Shown here one piece after another: positions 27,130 through 36,374 of a stretch of 64,000 nucleotides of DNA (positions within the stretch are counted from its first letter, which is position 1; the number at the start of each line of letters is the position of its first letter). Origin of the DNA: Pseudovibrio exalbescens (GTDB taxonomy: Bacteria; Pseudomonadota; Alphaproteobacteria; Rhizobiales; Stappiaceae); contig NZ_JAQZAJ010000005.1 of NCBI RefSeq assembly GCF_028737195.1, positions 1 through 64,000 on the forward strand, in the 5' to 3' direction. The translations under genes were made by a program, and so were the position numbers. A model generated the notes under the pieces. That model worked only from the letters and a program-made list of their open reading frames with translations, ran no database searches and had not been told where the DNA came from.

Positions 27130-27758
27130 GCGGGAACGCCTGCCTGCGCCCACGTGGCCTGCGTATCATAACCGTTGCCTTGCAGCAGGCTTGCCGTCTC
27201 ATAAAGAGGCAAGCCAACGACGGATGAATAGGACCCGATGATGCGGGCCACAAAACCACCTGCATAGCCCTGAATGGCATAGCCACCTGCCTTGCCCCGC
27301 CACTCGCCGGAGGCCAGATAGTTTGCCATGTCCTGCTTGGACAGCCGCCGAAAACGCACGCGCGTTTCAACAAGCTTGGTGCGGTTCTTGCCCGCCGGGG
27401 TGTTGACGCACAACCCAGTGTAGACCCGGTGCACGCGGCCGGACAAAAGCGCCAGACAGGCAGATGCCTGTTCGGTGCTTTCCGGTTTTGGAAGAATGCG
27501 GCGCCCCACTGCCACGACAGTGTCTGAGCCGAGGATCAGAGAGTTTTTCTTTGCCTCGTCCCGCTCCACCATGATGCGGGCCGCAGTTGCCTTTTCACGG
27601 GCCAGACGCAACGCCAGAGCTCGGGGGCTCTCGCCCCGCTCCGGTGTCTCGTCAATATCGGCTGGAAGCAGGAAGTCCGGTTCAATGCCGATCTGTTGCA
27701 ACAGCGCCAGACGACGGGGAGACCCGGATGCCAGAACGAGCGTTGGTTTGTCGCTCAT
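27126..27758 (-). CDS. maf: Maf-family nucleoside triphosphate pyrophosphatase
   Basis: 210 residues. The N-terminal [16 protein letters not shown] is the Maf nucleotide-binding signature, followed by the conserved DETP, KA and GSDTVVA motifs. The later [10 protein letters not shown] motif is also present. Maf proteins hydrolyse dTTP/UTP or modified nucleotides to monophosphates, giving house-cleaning or division-inhibitor roles. The gene follows infA with a 61-bp gap containing a (TATGGG)3 tract at 27777-27798. The infA-maf order is the conserved alphaproteobacterial arrangement. Confidence 0.95.
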   Translation of the reverse strand: MSDKPTLVLASGSPRRLALLQQIGIEPDFLLPADIDETPERGESPRALALRLAREKATAARIMVERDEAKKNSLILGSDTVVAVGRRILPKPESTEQASACLALLSGRVHRVYTGLCVNTPAGKNRTKLVETRVRFRRLSKQDMANYLASGEWRGKAGGYAIQGYAGGFVARIIGSYSSVVGLPLYETASLLQGNGYDTQATWAQAGVPA

Positions 27759-27819
27759 GAATGCTCCTCAAAACCGATGGGTATGGGTATGGGTATGACC
27801 AAGGGCCATACGCAAACTA

Positions 27820-28038
27820 CTACTTGTAACGATATGTGATTCGACCCTTGGTCAGGTCGTATGGTGTCATTTCTACGAGCACCTTGTCGCCCGCCAGAAC
27901 ACGGATGCGGTTCTTGCGCATACGGCCAGCAGTGTGAGCAATGATCTCGTGATCGTTTTCAAGCTTTACGCGGAAAGTCGCATTTGGAAGGAGTTCGGTC
28001 ACAACGCCCGGAAACTCCAAGACTTCTTCTTTCGCCAT
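27820..28038 (-). CDS. infA: Translation initiation factor IF-1
   Basis: 72 residues, the exact family length. It is an S1/OB-fold protein with the conserved [13 protein letters not shown] start and the [15 protein letters not shown] and RITYRYK segments. It binds the 30S A site with IF-2 and IF-3 during initiation. It lies between the low-MW phosphatase gene and maf as in many alphaproteobacteria. Confidence 0.98.
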   Translation of the reverse strand: MAKEEVLEFPGVVTELLPNATFRVKLENDHEIIAHTAGRMRKNRIRVLAGDKVLVEMTPYDLTKGRITYRYK

Positions 28039-28233
28039 TAGGATTCCTGATAGTTCTCTCGTAGTTGCGCGGAACCTAACGGATTAGTCACCGAAAGGGA
28101 ACCGCAAACTCTGAATTGTTAGAGGTGGATTGCCGCAGTTTTACCCGGATTTCGCGGCGTTGTCACAGGTTGTTTTTACCAATATCCGCCGGAAGGCCTA
28201 TTAATCCGCCTCAGCTTTCAAACTGCCGTAGGG

Positions 28234-28689
28234 CTAGCCTGACGGAGCAGGTTGCCAACCCAGCCTTTTCTTCAGCCTTAGTTGCAACGCATCGCGCACT
28301 TCGCGATAGGCGTTCATGATCTGCTCGCGGCTGCCGGTGACGATTGTCGGGTCAATCGTTGGCCAGTATTCGACCTCGACCGCCTGTGTGCGATGGGTAT
28401 CGAGCGCCATATGGTGAGCTTCTGGTGCGAGCGTGATGATGAGATCGAACCCCTCCTCCGCCAAGTCTTCGAAGGTCTTGGGTTCGTGAAAGCTCATATC
28501 AATGCCCGCTTCGTCCATGACCGCATCCACGAACGGGTCTCGCTCGCCGGCAAAGACACCACAGGAGCGGACATAGACCTGTTTGGGAAACAGCATTTTG
28601 GTGAGCGCCTCAGCCATGGGCGAACGCACCGCATTCATACGGCATATGAAAAGGACCGCACTGGGCCGGATCTGCAATTCATGCTCCAT
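28234..28689 (-). CDS. Low-molecular-weight protein tyrosine phosphatase / arsenate-reductase-like
   Basis: 151 residues. The phosphate-binding loop is CRMNAVR, with nucleophile Cys16 and Arg22, a correct CX5R. The acid loop is EYWPTIDPT, which carries an Asp near residue 114. The fold is shared by low-MW tyrosine phosphatases and thioredoxin-type arsenate reductases. The lack of extra redox cysteines and the housekeeping neighbourhood favour a phosphatase. It starts three bases after the UPF0262 stop, so the two are cotranscribed. The physiological substrate is unknown. Confidence 0.88.
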   Translation of the reverse strand: MEHELQIRPSAVLFICRMNAVRSPMAEALTKMLFPKQVYVRSCGVFAGERDPFVDAVMDEAGIDMSFHEPKTFEDLAEEGFDLIITLAPEAHHMALDTHRTQAVEVEYWPTIDPTIVTGSREQIMNAYREVRDALQLRLKKRLGWQPAPSG

Positions 28690-28692
28690 GTG

Positions 28693-29160
28693 CTACCCCT
28701 TTGGATGCAGGGAGCACAACAGAGTGAAGAGGCGCCGGGAGGTCTGATGGTCAACATCAATTTTCCCGTCCAGCCGTTCCTTCAAAATGCCCGCACCTTC
28801 GTTATGGACACCACGACGGCCCATATCTATGGCTTCAATTTGGCTTGGTGACGCCGATCTGATCGCCTCATAATAGCTTTCGCAAATCATGAAGTAGTCG
28901 CGAACGATCTTCTTGAACGGCGTCAACGACAAGATGTGCGTCGTCAGCTCCTGCCCGTCCTCTGTTCGCACAATGAGGACGAGGCGGCGCTTTATCATGG
29001 CCAAATCCAAGCGATATGGCCCTTCTGGAGCCCCAATTGGCGAAAAGAAGTTCTCCTCGACAAGGTCGAAGATGGCTATTTTCCGCTCCCGCTCCACGTC
29101 TTTGCTGGCGCGCTGGATGGAATCGGGGTCCAGCACGACCTCGATGAGGCGCTGTGTCAT
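28693..29160 (-). CDS. UPF0262 family protein
   Basis: About 155 residues from [15 protein letters not shown], with the family's conserved [17 protein letters not shown] segment and the central [14 protein letters not shown] stretch. A GGAGG lies ten bases before ATG 29160; the frame extends to 29202 without a better site. UPF0262 is an uncharacterised family found almost only in alphaproteobacteria, always near hisD and the low-MW phosphatase gene. The position between them here fits that pattern. Confidence 0.9.
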   Translation of the reverse strand: MTQRLIEVVLDPDSIQRASKDVERERKIAIFDLVEENFFSPIGAPEGPYRLDLAMIKRRLVLIVRTEDGQELTTHILSLTPFKKIVRDYFMICESYYEAIRSASPSQIEAIDMGRRGVHNEGAGILKERLDGKIDVDHQTSRRLFTLLCSLHPKG

Positions 29161-29238
29161 CTGTTGACCGCCTCCATCGACCGTTGGCACCTGCTCTTCC
29201 ATCAGTGTCTTACTCCAGTCAGGCAGGGCGAACTCTGC

Positions 29239-30534
29239 CTATCGATTCAATCTAATTGCCACTGAGCGAGCGTGAGCGCCCAGTCCTTCAGCTTCAGCAA
29301 GCTTGACAGCCGCCGGACCAATCTGAGCCAGATTATCCGGATTGCAACGAAGAATGGAACTCCGCTTGACAAATTCTAGCACGGATAGGCCCGATGAAAA
29401 CTTGGCCGAACGTGCGGTTGGCAGCACGTGGTTTGAGCCCCCCACATAGTCGCCAATGGCTTCAGGTGTATACCGGCCCAAGAATACAGCGCCAGCGTTA
29501 CGCATCAATGGCAGCAGTGCGTCTGGATCTTCAACCGAAAGCTCGAGGTGCTCCGGTGCGAACCGGTTTGAAAGTTCCATTGCCTTTTCAAGGTTTTCAA
29601 CGCAGATGATTGCGCCAAAGTTCTTCCAGCTCTGACCGGCAACTTCTGCGCGCGGCAATGTCTCAAGCTGCTTTTCAACGGCAATCGCCACCTCATCAGC
29701 CAAGGTTTCACTGTCGGTGATGAGGATTGATTGAGCAACCGGATCATGCTCTGCCTGAGACAAGAGGTCCACTGCCACCCAATCCGGGTTGCAGTCCTTG
29801 TCAGCCACCACGAGGATTTCAGAGGGTCCGGCAATCATGTCGATACCGACGCGGCCGAACACCCGGCGCTTTGCAGCGGAAACAAAGGCATTCCCCGGAC
29901 CAACAATCTTGTTCACCGGAGCAATTGTTTCGGTGCCATAGGCCAGCGCGCCCACGGCCTGCGCGCCGCCGATCCTGTAGATCTCCGTGACCCCAGCGAG
30001 CTTTGCGGCGGCCAGAACCAGCGGGTTCAGAACGCCATCAGGGCTTGGCACCACCATGACGATGCGCTCAACGCCTGCAACCTTTGCCGGCACCACATTC
30101 ATGAGAACGGAAGAAGGATAGCTGGCAAGTCCGCCCGGCACATATACACCCACGGCCTCCACCGGCGTCCAGATGCTGCCCAGTTCTACGCCAATCGGGT
30201 CGATGTAGCTTGAGCTTTCCGGAAGCTGTTTTTCGTGATGCGAGCGGATGCGGTCGCAAGCAAGTTTCAGTGCATCAAAGGTTTCCTCGGGAACCTTGGC
30301 CACTGCTGCTTCAATTTCATCCGCTGTCACAACCAGCTCAGACATGCCTTTTGCAGGCAAGCGATCAAACTTGGCCGTGTACTCGAGCACGGCAGCATCA
30401 CCACGCTCTTCAACATCCCGCAGGATATCGCGGACGATATGGTCAACATCCTCAGAAATTTCGCGCTTGCTCATGAGCAGGCGGTTGATCTCTTCTTCGA
30501 AATTCAGCGATGCTGAGGAGAGTTTAACGGCCAC
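29239..30534 (-). CDS. hisD: Histidinol dehydrogenase
   Basis: About 431 residues. It catalyses the last two steps of histidine synthesis, L-histidinol to L-histidine with two NAD+. Recognised segments are [18 protein letters not shown], the substrate- and zinc-site AGPSEILV and LLSQAEHDP, and GGSNHVLPT near the C-terminus. GTG 30534 is proposed as the start: TTAGGGA lies just before it and the reading frame upstream would overlap the DUF2948 gene by 46 bp. Other his genes are absent, as expected for the alphaproteobacterial murA-hisD cluster. Confidence 0.95.
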   Translation of the reverse strand: MAVKLSSASLNFEEEINRLLMSKREISEDVDHIVRDILRDVEERGDAAVLEYTAKFDRLPAKGMSELVVTADEIEAAVAKVPEETFDALKLACDRIRSHHEKQLPESSSYIDPIGVELGSIWTPVEAVGVYVPGGLASYPSSVLMNVVPAKVAGVERIVMVVPSPDGVLNPLVLAAAKLAGVTEIYRIGGAQAVGALAYGTETIAPVNKIVGPGNAFVSAAKRRVFGRVGIDMIAGPSEILVVADKDCNPDWVAVDLLSQAEHDPVAQSILITDSETLADEVAIAVEKQLETLPRAEVAGQSWKNFGAIICVENLEKAMELSNRFAPEHLELSVEDPDALLPLMRNAGAVFLGRYTPEAIGDYVGGSNHVLPTARSAKFSSGLSVLEFVKRSSILRCNPDNLAQIGPAAVKLAEAEGLGAHARSVAIRLNR

Positions 30535-30574
30535 GATCTTATTCCCTAACTTCAGTTCCTGGCAGTGGCGCGGC

Positions 30575-31000
30575 TCAGTCCAGCTCGTGATGAGGGCGAT
30601 TTTCAGTGCCCCAAGCTGCACCCAAGTCGGTCAACTGCGCTTCAATGCATTCCACCTTCGCTGCCATGACCGCACCGCCGGAGAACTCGAGAGTGAGACG
30701 CCCGGCCGGATCTTCATCCGGGTCAAATGTGATGGCAAGCAACGACAGAATGCCGTCCTTATTCTCTTGCTTTATATTGCGAACCTGCAGAGCTTCAACA
30801 CGTGATAGTGCAAGAACGGATCTGCGGCGCTCATTTTTCTGTTGTTTTGCCGTGTCAGCATCCCAAGCGAAGCGGTTCATGGCAACGATAAGCCGCTTTT
30901 CTTTTGGCAGGTACTGAATGTCACCAACCTTCAGGACACTATCCTGGCACATCGCGGAAATTACAGTCAGGTCTTCACTGTCAAGCGCGAGAAGCTTCAT
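30575..31000 (-). CDS. DUF2948 family protein
   Basis: 141 residues from MKLLALDSEDLTVISAM. The family is uncharacterised and alphaproteobacterial; the conserved features are the LLALDxEDL start and a central KRRL-like basic strand with FAWD. ATG 31000 fits family length; earlier in-frame codons lie at 31006 and 31018. It lies between murA and hisD, its usual place, and the 40-bp gap to hisD suggests cotranscription. No catalytic motif is visible. Confidence 0.88.
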   Translation of the reverse strand: MKLLALDSEDLTVISAMCQDSVLKVGDIQYLPKEKRLIVAMNRFAWDADTAKQQKNERRRSVLALSRVEALQVRNIKQENKDGILSLLAITFDPDEDPAGRLTLEFSGGAVMAAKVECIEAQLTDLGAAWGTENRPHHELD

Positions 31001-31125
31001 TATCATACCCCGAGTCATGTGAAAGACGGCGATTCCGGAACTCCGATATCGCCGCCTCGCGTTCTACATGTACAGGTAACGTCAGAGCCCGCTGAAAACA
31101 ATCGGGTGACTCTGTATTTTATGAA

Positions 31126-32415
31126 TTAGCCGGAAACACGCTCGATCTGAGCACCACAGCGGGACAGTTTGTCCTCAAGACGCTCAAAACCGCGATCAAG
31201 GTGATAGACGCGGTTCACGGTTGTTTCGCCTTCAGCTGCAAGGCCCGCGATAACCAAAGAAACGGAAGCACGAAGGTCCGTTGCCATAACTTGAGCGCCG
31301 TGAAGCTGTTCCACGCCTTCAACAGTTGCCACCTGCCCGTCCAAATGAATATTGGCACCAAGGCGGGCCAGTTCCTGAACGTGCATGAAGCGGTTTTCGA
31401 AGATAGTTTCCGTGATGCGGCTGGTGCCCTTGGCGCGGGTCATGAGAGCCATGAACTGCGCCTGAAGGTCGGTCGGGAAGCCCGGGAACGGATCGGTGCG
31501 CATGTCGACAGGCTCAATGCCATCACCGTTTCGGTAAATGCGCAGGCCGTTTTCGACACTGGTGATTTCGGCCCCTGTCTGAACCAGCGTATCCAGAGCG
31601 CTTTGCAGAAGCTCCGCACGCGCACCTTCCAGAACCACATCACCGCCGGTCATGGCCACTGCCATGGCGTAGGTACCGGTTTCGATGCGGTCCGCCACGA
31701 CCGGGTGTCGGTAAGCACCGAGCTTTTCGACGCCCTGAATGTGAATGGTGCCTGTACCAGCGCCTTCAATCTTCGCGCCCATGCCGATGAGGCAGTTCGC
31801 AAGATCTGCAACTTCTGGCTCGCGCGCGGCGTTTTCAATGACGGTCTCGCCCCTGGCCAAGGTTGCAGCCATCATGACTGTGTGGGTGGCCCCCACAGAT
31901 ACCTTTGGGAACACAACGCGGTTGCCAATGAGGCCGCCCGGGGCCCTGGCCACCACATAACCTTGATCAATGTCCATCTGGGCGCCAAGCGCCTTGAGGC
32001 CATCTATAAAGAAATCGACTGGGCGCGTGCCAATGGCACAGCCCCCCGGCAGGGAAACGCGCGCTTCGTGCATCCGGGCAAGCAAGGGGCCGATAACCCA
32101 GAAGCTGGCACGCATTTTAGAGACGAGCTCATAAGGCGCGGTGGTGTCTACAACATCGCTTGCGGACAAGTGCAAAGTCTGACCTCGCATTGAATCCTGA
32201 CCGACCCGCTTGCCATCGACAGAATAGTCGACACCGTGGTTGGAGAGGATCTGCGTCAGCTGGGCCACATCGCGCAAGCGCGGAACGTTTTCCAGAGTCA
32301 GAGTTTCATCCGTCAGAAGGGATGCGATCATCAAAGGCAAAGCGGCATTCTTCGCGCCAGAAATTGGGATCACACCATTGAGCCGGTTGCCACCGACGAT
32401 TTTAATTCTGTCCAT
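31126..32415 (-). CDS. murA: UDP-N-acetylglucosamine 1-carboxyvinyltransferase
   Basis: 429 residues, normal MurA length. It transfers enolpyruvate from PEP to UDP-GlcNAc, the first committed step of peptidoglycan synthesis, in the cytosol. The catalytic cysteine is Cys126 in [11 protein letters not shown], so the enzyme should be fosfomycin-sensitive by this criterion. The N-terminal [20 protein letters not shown] loop and the [12 protein letters not shown] strand are conserved. It heads the murA-DUF2948-hisD block. Confidence 0.97.
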   Translation of the reverse strand: MDRIKIVGGNRLNGVIPISGAKNAALPLMIASLLTDETLTLENVPRLRDVAQLTQILSNHGVDYSVDGKRVGQDSMRGQTLHLSASDVVDTTAPYELVSKMRASFWVIGPLLARMHEARVSLPGGCAIGTRPVDFFIDGLKALGAQMDIDQGYVVARAPGGLIGNRVVFPKVSVGATHTVMMAATLARGETVIENAAREPEVADLANCLIGMGAKIEGAGTGTIHIQGVEKLGAYRHPVVADRIETGTYAMAVAMTGGDVVLEGARAELLQSALDTLVQTGAEITSVENGLRIYRNGDGIEPVDMRTDPFPGFPTDLQAQFMALMTRAKGTSRITETIFENRFMHVQELARLGANIHLDGQVATVEGVEQLHGAQVMATDLRASVSLVIAGLAAEGETTVNRVYHLDRGFERLEDKLSRCGAQIERVSG

Positions 32416-32587
32416 TAATCAAATTACCCTAAAAGACCGCCCGAAACTCCGGAGGAGATATTATGGTCCTCTATAAGGATGGATATGGCCTTAACATGAC
32501 GCCCCATCAGTGACGTGCTCGTCATGTGAACAACATAGCCCCCACCCAGCTATGATGATTTACCGGTTTTTCTAAGCCGGAAAACCG

Positions 32588-32746
32588 TTAGTTCTCGGAG
32601 GAACGCCCTGTCTTTTGAGCCTTCTTCCGTCGTTTCAAATTGTCTCGCAAAGCTGCAGCGAGGCGCTCAGCACGCGCATCCTTTTCGCTTTGCTTTTTCT
32701 CCAACCCATCCGGATCGGCGGTTTTTGGCTGTTTTTCCTCGTTCAT
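32588..32746 (-). CDS. Small Lys/Arg-rich conserved protein
   Basis: A 52-residue gene starting MNEEKQPKTADPDGLEKK, with AGGTGAG seven bases before its ATG. It is highly charged, with an ERLAAALRDNLKRRKKAQ helix. Short proteins with an xRLxxALRxNLxRRK pattern are frequent hypotheticals in alphaproteobacteria, often near murA, which supports this call. Function is unknown. The helix could bind nucleic acid or ribosomes, but that is speculation. Confidence 0.7.
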   Translation of the reverse strand: MNEEKQPKTADPDGLEKKQSEKDARAERLAAALRDNLKRRKKAQKTGRSSEN

Positions 32747-32994
32747 GACGGTCTCACCTACACTAATGCCCTCTTGATGCCAAGCGTCCTTCAGTAAGCC
32801 AACGTATCATTCACCCATGAGATTTCCCCAGCCATGACAAATTCCACAGAATTGGAAATTTTAGCTCTTGCGCCCCCCCGGTCGTTATGGCAAAAGCCTC
32901 CTCGTTCCGGGGCGACACGGCCTCGCAACACAGAACAGACTGGAAAAACTCAGTAAGTTCAGTAGAATGGAAGGCTCTAAAGCCTTCAGATTAA

Positions 32995-33069
<75 letters not shown>

Positions 33070-33774
33070 TTCTCCTCCCCCCTTTATCCCTCTTTGATTT
33101 TGGTTCGATCGCTGCGGCAGAAGTTGTCGTTGTTTTTGTCAATCATCCTGTCCGCAAGGCTCTATCGCAGCCGGTGGAGAGCAAGAGATGGACAGGCAAC
33201 CTCACGTCACGCAACAGTCCCGTCATTGTGTTTGTCAGATGTAAGACACTCAGAGAGCAACCTGACCTTGCGCTGTGTTTCAAGTTGAAACAGGTGAATT
33301 GTTTTCAAATATACGTCTCTTGCTTGCAACTACTTTGCAATTCGCAAAACGCTACAGTTTAAGCGGGAGATACTACAAATCACACGCCAACAAACACTTT
33401 ATTTTGCCGCATTCGAATCGATGAAATTAACAAGACATTAACCATGGTAATCCTCGTATTCCACAGTAATTCACGGCTTCAATACACGCAGGAGCAGAGC
33501 GCAGCGCGTGGTAACTAACCAAGAGTGAGTCCCTCCCGCTTGGTTAGTGTGACCATTGTTCCACTTCACGGCCTCTCCCGACGATCAGCGCCTTTTGTGA
33601 GTTTACAAGAAAAGGGCTGCTTGCCACCCTGAGCTTGCAATCGGGGCAAGCGACAGGAAATCCCCCCGCCCTGTCGAATTTCATGTAGCACCACCACCTG
33701 CCAATTTCAGGCATGTGGCCGTCTGCGCTTAGTGAGTAGCGGTCCCAGAATGGGACTTGCTGAGGAGAGTTCGA
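33070..33774. other. Intergenic region with one palindrome, no gene recognised
   Basis: About 700 bp after tRNA-Thr. A perfect 10-bp inverted repeat, ACTAACCAAG (33514-33523) and CTTGGTTAGT (33539-33548), stands out; it lacks a T run. The only longer frames overlap the ribosome binding site of the next gene or show no coding character. A small RNA cannot be excluded. Confidence 0.5.
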
Positions 33775-33960
33775 ATGGAACAAGTAACGAGTGAGTACGA
33801 ATACTCTCAGGACGACGGCTTTTCAGAAGCCGAACTGATGCTGTTGAAGTACCAACTGGAAGAAAATGACTTTGCAGAGCTGATCCGCCTTGCAACCAAG
33901 CTGCCCTCTGAAAAGTGGGCAGAGGCGAGAACCCAGCTTTCTGCGCTTTCAGCGAACTGA
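33775..33960 (+). CDS. Small acidic protein, unrecognised
   Basis: 61 residues from MEQVTSEYEYSQDDGF, with GAGGAG eight bases upstream. It is acidic and largely helical in pattern, with the segments AELMLLKYQLEENDFAEL and KLPSEKWAEAR. No family is recognised. It is followed by a strong terminator at 33986-34019, which supports a real short transcript. The frame opens earlier at 33757 but without a ribosome binding site. Confidence 0.6.
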   Translation: MEQVTSEYEYSQDDGFSEAELMLLKYQLEENDFAELIRLATKLPSEKWAEARTQLSALSAN

Positions 33961-33985
33961 TTTTTTCAGAAAGTATCGCTAATTA

Positions 33986-34024
33986 CGCCGCCATCTCGCC
34001 CCCATAAGAGATGGCGGCGCGCTT
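33986..34024 (+). terminator. Strong hairpin terminator
   Basis: CGCCGCCATCTC (33986-33997) pairs perfectly with GAGATGGCGGCG (34008-34019), followed by CGCTTTCTT. It ends the small-protein transcript and may also serve the convergent response-regulator gene. Confidence 0.8.
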
Positions 34025-34064
34025 TCTTAAGTCCCTCTCCAACCTGACGTCGAAGCCAAGCCAA

Positions 34065-34553
34065 TTACGACCCGGCTGAGGGTTGAGGCTTCCAAGCTTT
34101 CTTATGGTTGCGTATCGCCCGCGGCGCCGGTCCGAAATAGCCTGCCGTCTTCACAAAATCTCTAGGCTGCAAAATGACCGACATGATGCGCTGATGAAGC
34201 GACTTGGCGGAGATCGGTTTGCACAACAGCTCGTGAACACCAAGCTTGCGCGCTTCGATGATGCGGCTGCGCTCGGTATGAGCAGTCACCATGATGATTG
34301 GAATGTAGGCGAACGGATTATCCGGCGTGCGGATCATGCGAACCATGTCCGGCCCATCAAGAATGGGCATGACCCAATCCAAAATCAGGATGTCCGGGTT
34401 CGCGCGCTCCATGGCTTCCAGGCCAGAGGCACCGTCTTCTGCTTCGACGATTTTGCGCGCACCAAAGCCCTGCAGCATGGTGCGCAGAATCGTTCTCATG
34501 TAGGCACTGTCTTCCACAACCAGAAACGACAGCGATGCCAGATCGATACTCAA
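34065..34553 (-). CDS. Single-domain CheY-like response regulator
   Basis: 162 residues with a TTG start at 34553 preceded by AAGGAATAG. Receiver features are VVEDS (acidic pair), phosphoacceptor Asp59 in LILDWVMP, Thr in VTAHTE and Lys in LLCKPIS. After the receiver comes only a basic tail of about 35 residues with no DNA-binding or enzymatic domain. The frame continues to 34784, but the extra N-terminus is unlike receivers. Related stand-alone receivers with a MRTLLRTML-like helix 1 are widespread in alphaproteobacteria. No kinase gene is adjacent, so its partner is unknown. Confidence 0.85.
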   Translation of the reverse strand: MSIDLASLSFLVVEDSAYMRTILRTMLQGFGARKIVEAEDGASGLEAMERANPDILILDWVMPILDGPDMVRMIRTPDNPFAYIPIIMVTAHTERSRIIEARKLGVHELLCKPISAKSLHQRIMSVILQPRDFVKTAGYFGPAPRAIRNHKKAWKPQPSAGS

Positions 34554-34754
34554 CGGCCTATTCCTTAGCTTACGCAGGGAGTTTAGCAGCGCTTTTTTAA
34601 CAAACTCAATCTTGCGGGGAAATGACCCGTGGATGTTCTCCAGAATTTTGCTGGCGCCTTGAGGAATATCAGCTTTTTTATGCCAACGAGGGGCAAATTG
34701 TGGTAAGTGCGTAAGGCTAATCCGCATATCCACAGCGCACGGGCTTGCGGCAAC

Positions 34755-34768
34755 TTGTCCTACGACAA
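34755..34768 (+). promoter_or_regulatory. FNR/FixK-type box upstream of hemA
   Basis: TTGTC-CTAC-GACAA is a perfect dyad with the TTGNN-N4-NNCAA layout. It ends 69 bp before the hemA start. hemA is a known FNR/FixK-class target in other alphaproteobacteria. The inner bases (TC/GA in place of AT/AT) are less typical of the consensus. Confidence 0.6.
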
Positions 34769-34837
34769 TTGCGTATGAAAGCACTAATAGTAGTTTAGCA
34801 ATGCTCTAAAGTACCCGGTATCAGCAAGGAACAGAAA

Positions 34838-36109
34838 ATGAATTACCAGAGTATCTTCGAAGAGGCGATCTCGTCCCTCAAGGAGGAAAAACGATATCGG
34901 GTATTCGCGGATCTGGAGCGCATCACGGGCAGACATCCACACGCAATCTGGCGCCGCAATGGCGAGAAACGCGAGATTGTTGTTTGGTGCTCCAACGACT
35001 ATCTGGCGATGGGCCACCACCCAAAGGTGATCGAGGCCTCTGCCAATGCCATTCACACCATGGGCGCAGGTGCGGGCGGCACCCGCAACATTTCGGGCAC
35101 AAACAACCCACTCGTTCAGCTTGAAGCAGAACTGGCAGACCTACACGGCAAAGAAAACGCCCTGGTCTTTACTTCTGGCTTTGTCTCAAACGAAGCGGCA
35201 ATTTCAACGCTGGCCAAGCTGCTGCCTGATTGCCTCATCCTGTCTGATCAACTGAACCATGCTTCCATGATCGCCGGTGTACGCAATTCCGGTGCTCAAA
35301 AGAAGGTTTGGCGCCATAACGACGTGGAACATCTGGAAGATTTGCTGCGCGACGCCGGGAATGAGCGCGCGAAGCTGATCGTCTTTGAATCCGTTTACTC
35401 CATGGATGGTGACATCGCGCCGATCGAAAAGATCGCTGACCTGGCCGAAAAGTACAACGCCATGACCTACATTGATGAGGTTCACGCCGTTGGCATGTAC
35501 GGTCCTCGTGGCGCTGGCATTTGCGAACGCGACGGCGTCATGGAACGCATGGACATCATCGAAGGAACGCTGGCAAAGGCATTTGGCGTGATGGGTGGCT
35601 ACGTTGCAGGCAGCAATGCTGTTGTGGACGCGATCCGTTCCTACGCACCGGGCTTCATCTTCACCACTGCCCTGCCGCCAAGCCTGGCTGCAGCTGCCAC
35701 CACATCCATTCGCCATCTGAAGCAGTCTTCCGTAGAGCGCGACGCGCAGCAGCGCCAGACGCAGGTGACAAAGGACAAGTTGAGTGCGGCTGGTCTGCCG
35801 GTCATGCATTCCGACACCCACATTGTGCCGATCCTCGTAGCTGATCCTGACCTTTGCAAGAAGGCCTCTGACATGCTGCTCGAAAAGCATGGCATCTACA
35901 TTCAGCCGATCAACTACCCAACTGTTCCTCGGGGCACTGAGCGCTTGCGCATTACCCCCGGCCCTGCTCACACCGACGAGCTCATCAACAACCTCACTGA
36001 GGCTCTGGTTGATGTATGGAACGAACTGGGCATCTCCTTCAAGCAAAGCACCAATGTGGTTGACGAAGAACAGCCAACGGCAATTCTTCATCATGCGGCG
36101 GGTGGTTAA
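34838..36109 (+). CDS. hemA: 5-Aminolevulinate synthase
   Basis: 423 residues. This PLP enzyme condenses glycine and succinyl-CoA to 5-aminolevulinate, the first step of heme synthesis by the C4 route of alphaproteobacteria. The PLP lysine is Lys247 in EGTLAKAFG, matching Lys248 of Rhodobacter HemA. Also seen are the glycine-rich [13 protein letters not shown] loop, VYSMDGD and YIDEVHAVG. It lies beside the cbb3 assembly genes, which fits the heme demand of cytochrome synthesis. An FNR/FixK-type box lies upstream and a terminator downstream. Confidence 0.98.
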   Translation: MNYQSIFEEAISSLKEEKRYRVFADLERITGRHPHAIWRRNGEKREIVVWCSNDYLAMGHHPKVIEASANAIHTMGAGAGGTRNISGTNNPLVQLEAELADLHGKENALVFTSGFVSNEAAISTLAKLLPDCLILSDQLNHASMIAGVRNSGAQKKVWRHNDVEHLEDLLRDAGNERAKLIVFESVYSMDGDIAPIEKIADLAEKYNAMTYIDEVHAVGMYGPRGAGICERDGVMERMDIIEGTLAKAFGVMGGYVAGSNAVVDAIRSYAPGFIFTTALPPSLAAAATTSIRHLKQSSVERDAQQRQTQVTKDKLSAAGLPVMHSDTHIVPILVADPDLCKKASDMLLEKHGIYIQPINYPTVPRGTERLRITPGPAHTDELINNLTEALVDVWNELGISFKQSTNVVDEEQPTAILHHAAGG

Positions 36110-36129
36110 GCCCTTTGCATCAAGACAAC

Positions 36130-36158
36130 AAAAAACCGGCCTTTGCGCCGGTTTTTTT
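36130..36158. terminator. Rho-independent terminator between hemA and ccoS
   Basis: AAAAACCGGC and GCCGGTTTTT form a stem around CTTTGC, with seven T downstream. It can work for both convergent genes. Confidence 0.88.
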
Positions 36159-36185
36159 GTGCCTGTAGTACGGATGTCTTGTTTC

Positions 36186-36368
36186 CTACTTCGGATCAGA
36201 CCCCACGGTCGGGGCATGGCCATCGGGCAGATCCCCATCATCCAGAATGCGCCATTTGGCCCCTTCCAGATCATCATACTGACCGTTCTTCATGGACCAC
36301 ATGAAGGCTATGAGGCCAGAGCCACCAAGCACCAATGCAGCTGGGATCAGGTAGAGCAATACTTCCAT
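36186..36368 (-). CDS. ccoS: cbb3-type oxidase assembly protein CcoS
   Basis: 60 residues: one N-terminal membrane helix (LLYLIPAALVLGGSGLIAF) followed by the family motif WSMKNGQYDDLEGAKWRIL. CcoS/FixS is needed for cofactor insertion into cytochrome cbb3 oxidase. It is last in the ccoG-ccoH-ccoI-ccoS run, six bases after the ccoI stop. Confidence 0.95.
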   Translation of the reverse strand: MEVLLYLIPAALVLGGSGLIAFMWSMKNGQYDDLEGAKWRILDDGDLPDGHAPTVGSDPK

Positions 36369-36374
36369 TGGTTG

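Noticed and set aside
27777-27798. Three TATGGG hexamers between maf and infA
   Set aside because: Too few copies to call a functional repeat; it may reflect simple slippage.
31201-32193. 330-codon plus-strand frame
   Set aside because: It lies fully antisense to murA, whose catalytic and binding motifs are intact.
33544-33783. 79-codon minus-strand frame
   Set aside because: It overlaps the ribosome binding site and start of the 61-aa gene and shows no recognisable features.
35204-36277. 357-codon minus-strand frame
   Set aside because: It lies antisense to hemA and shows no family resemblance.
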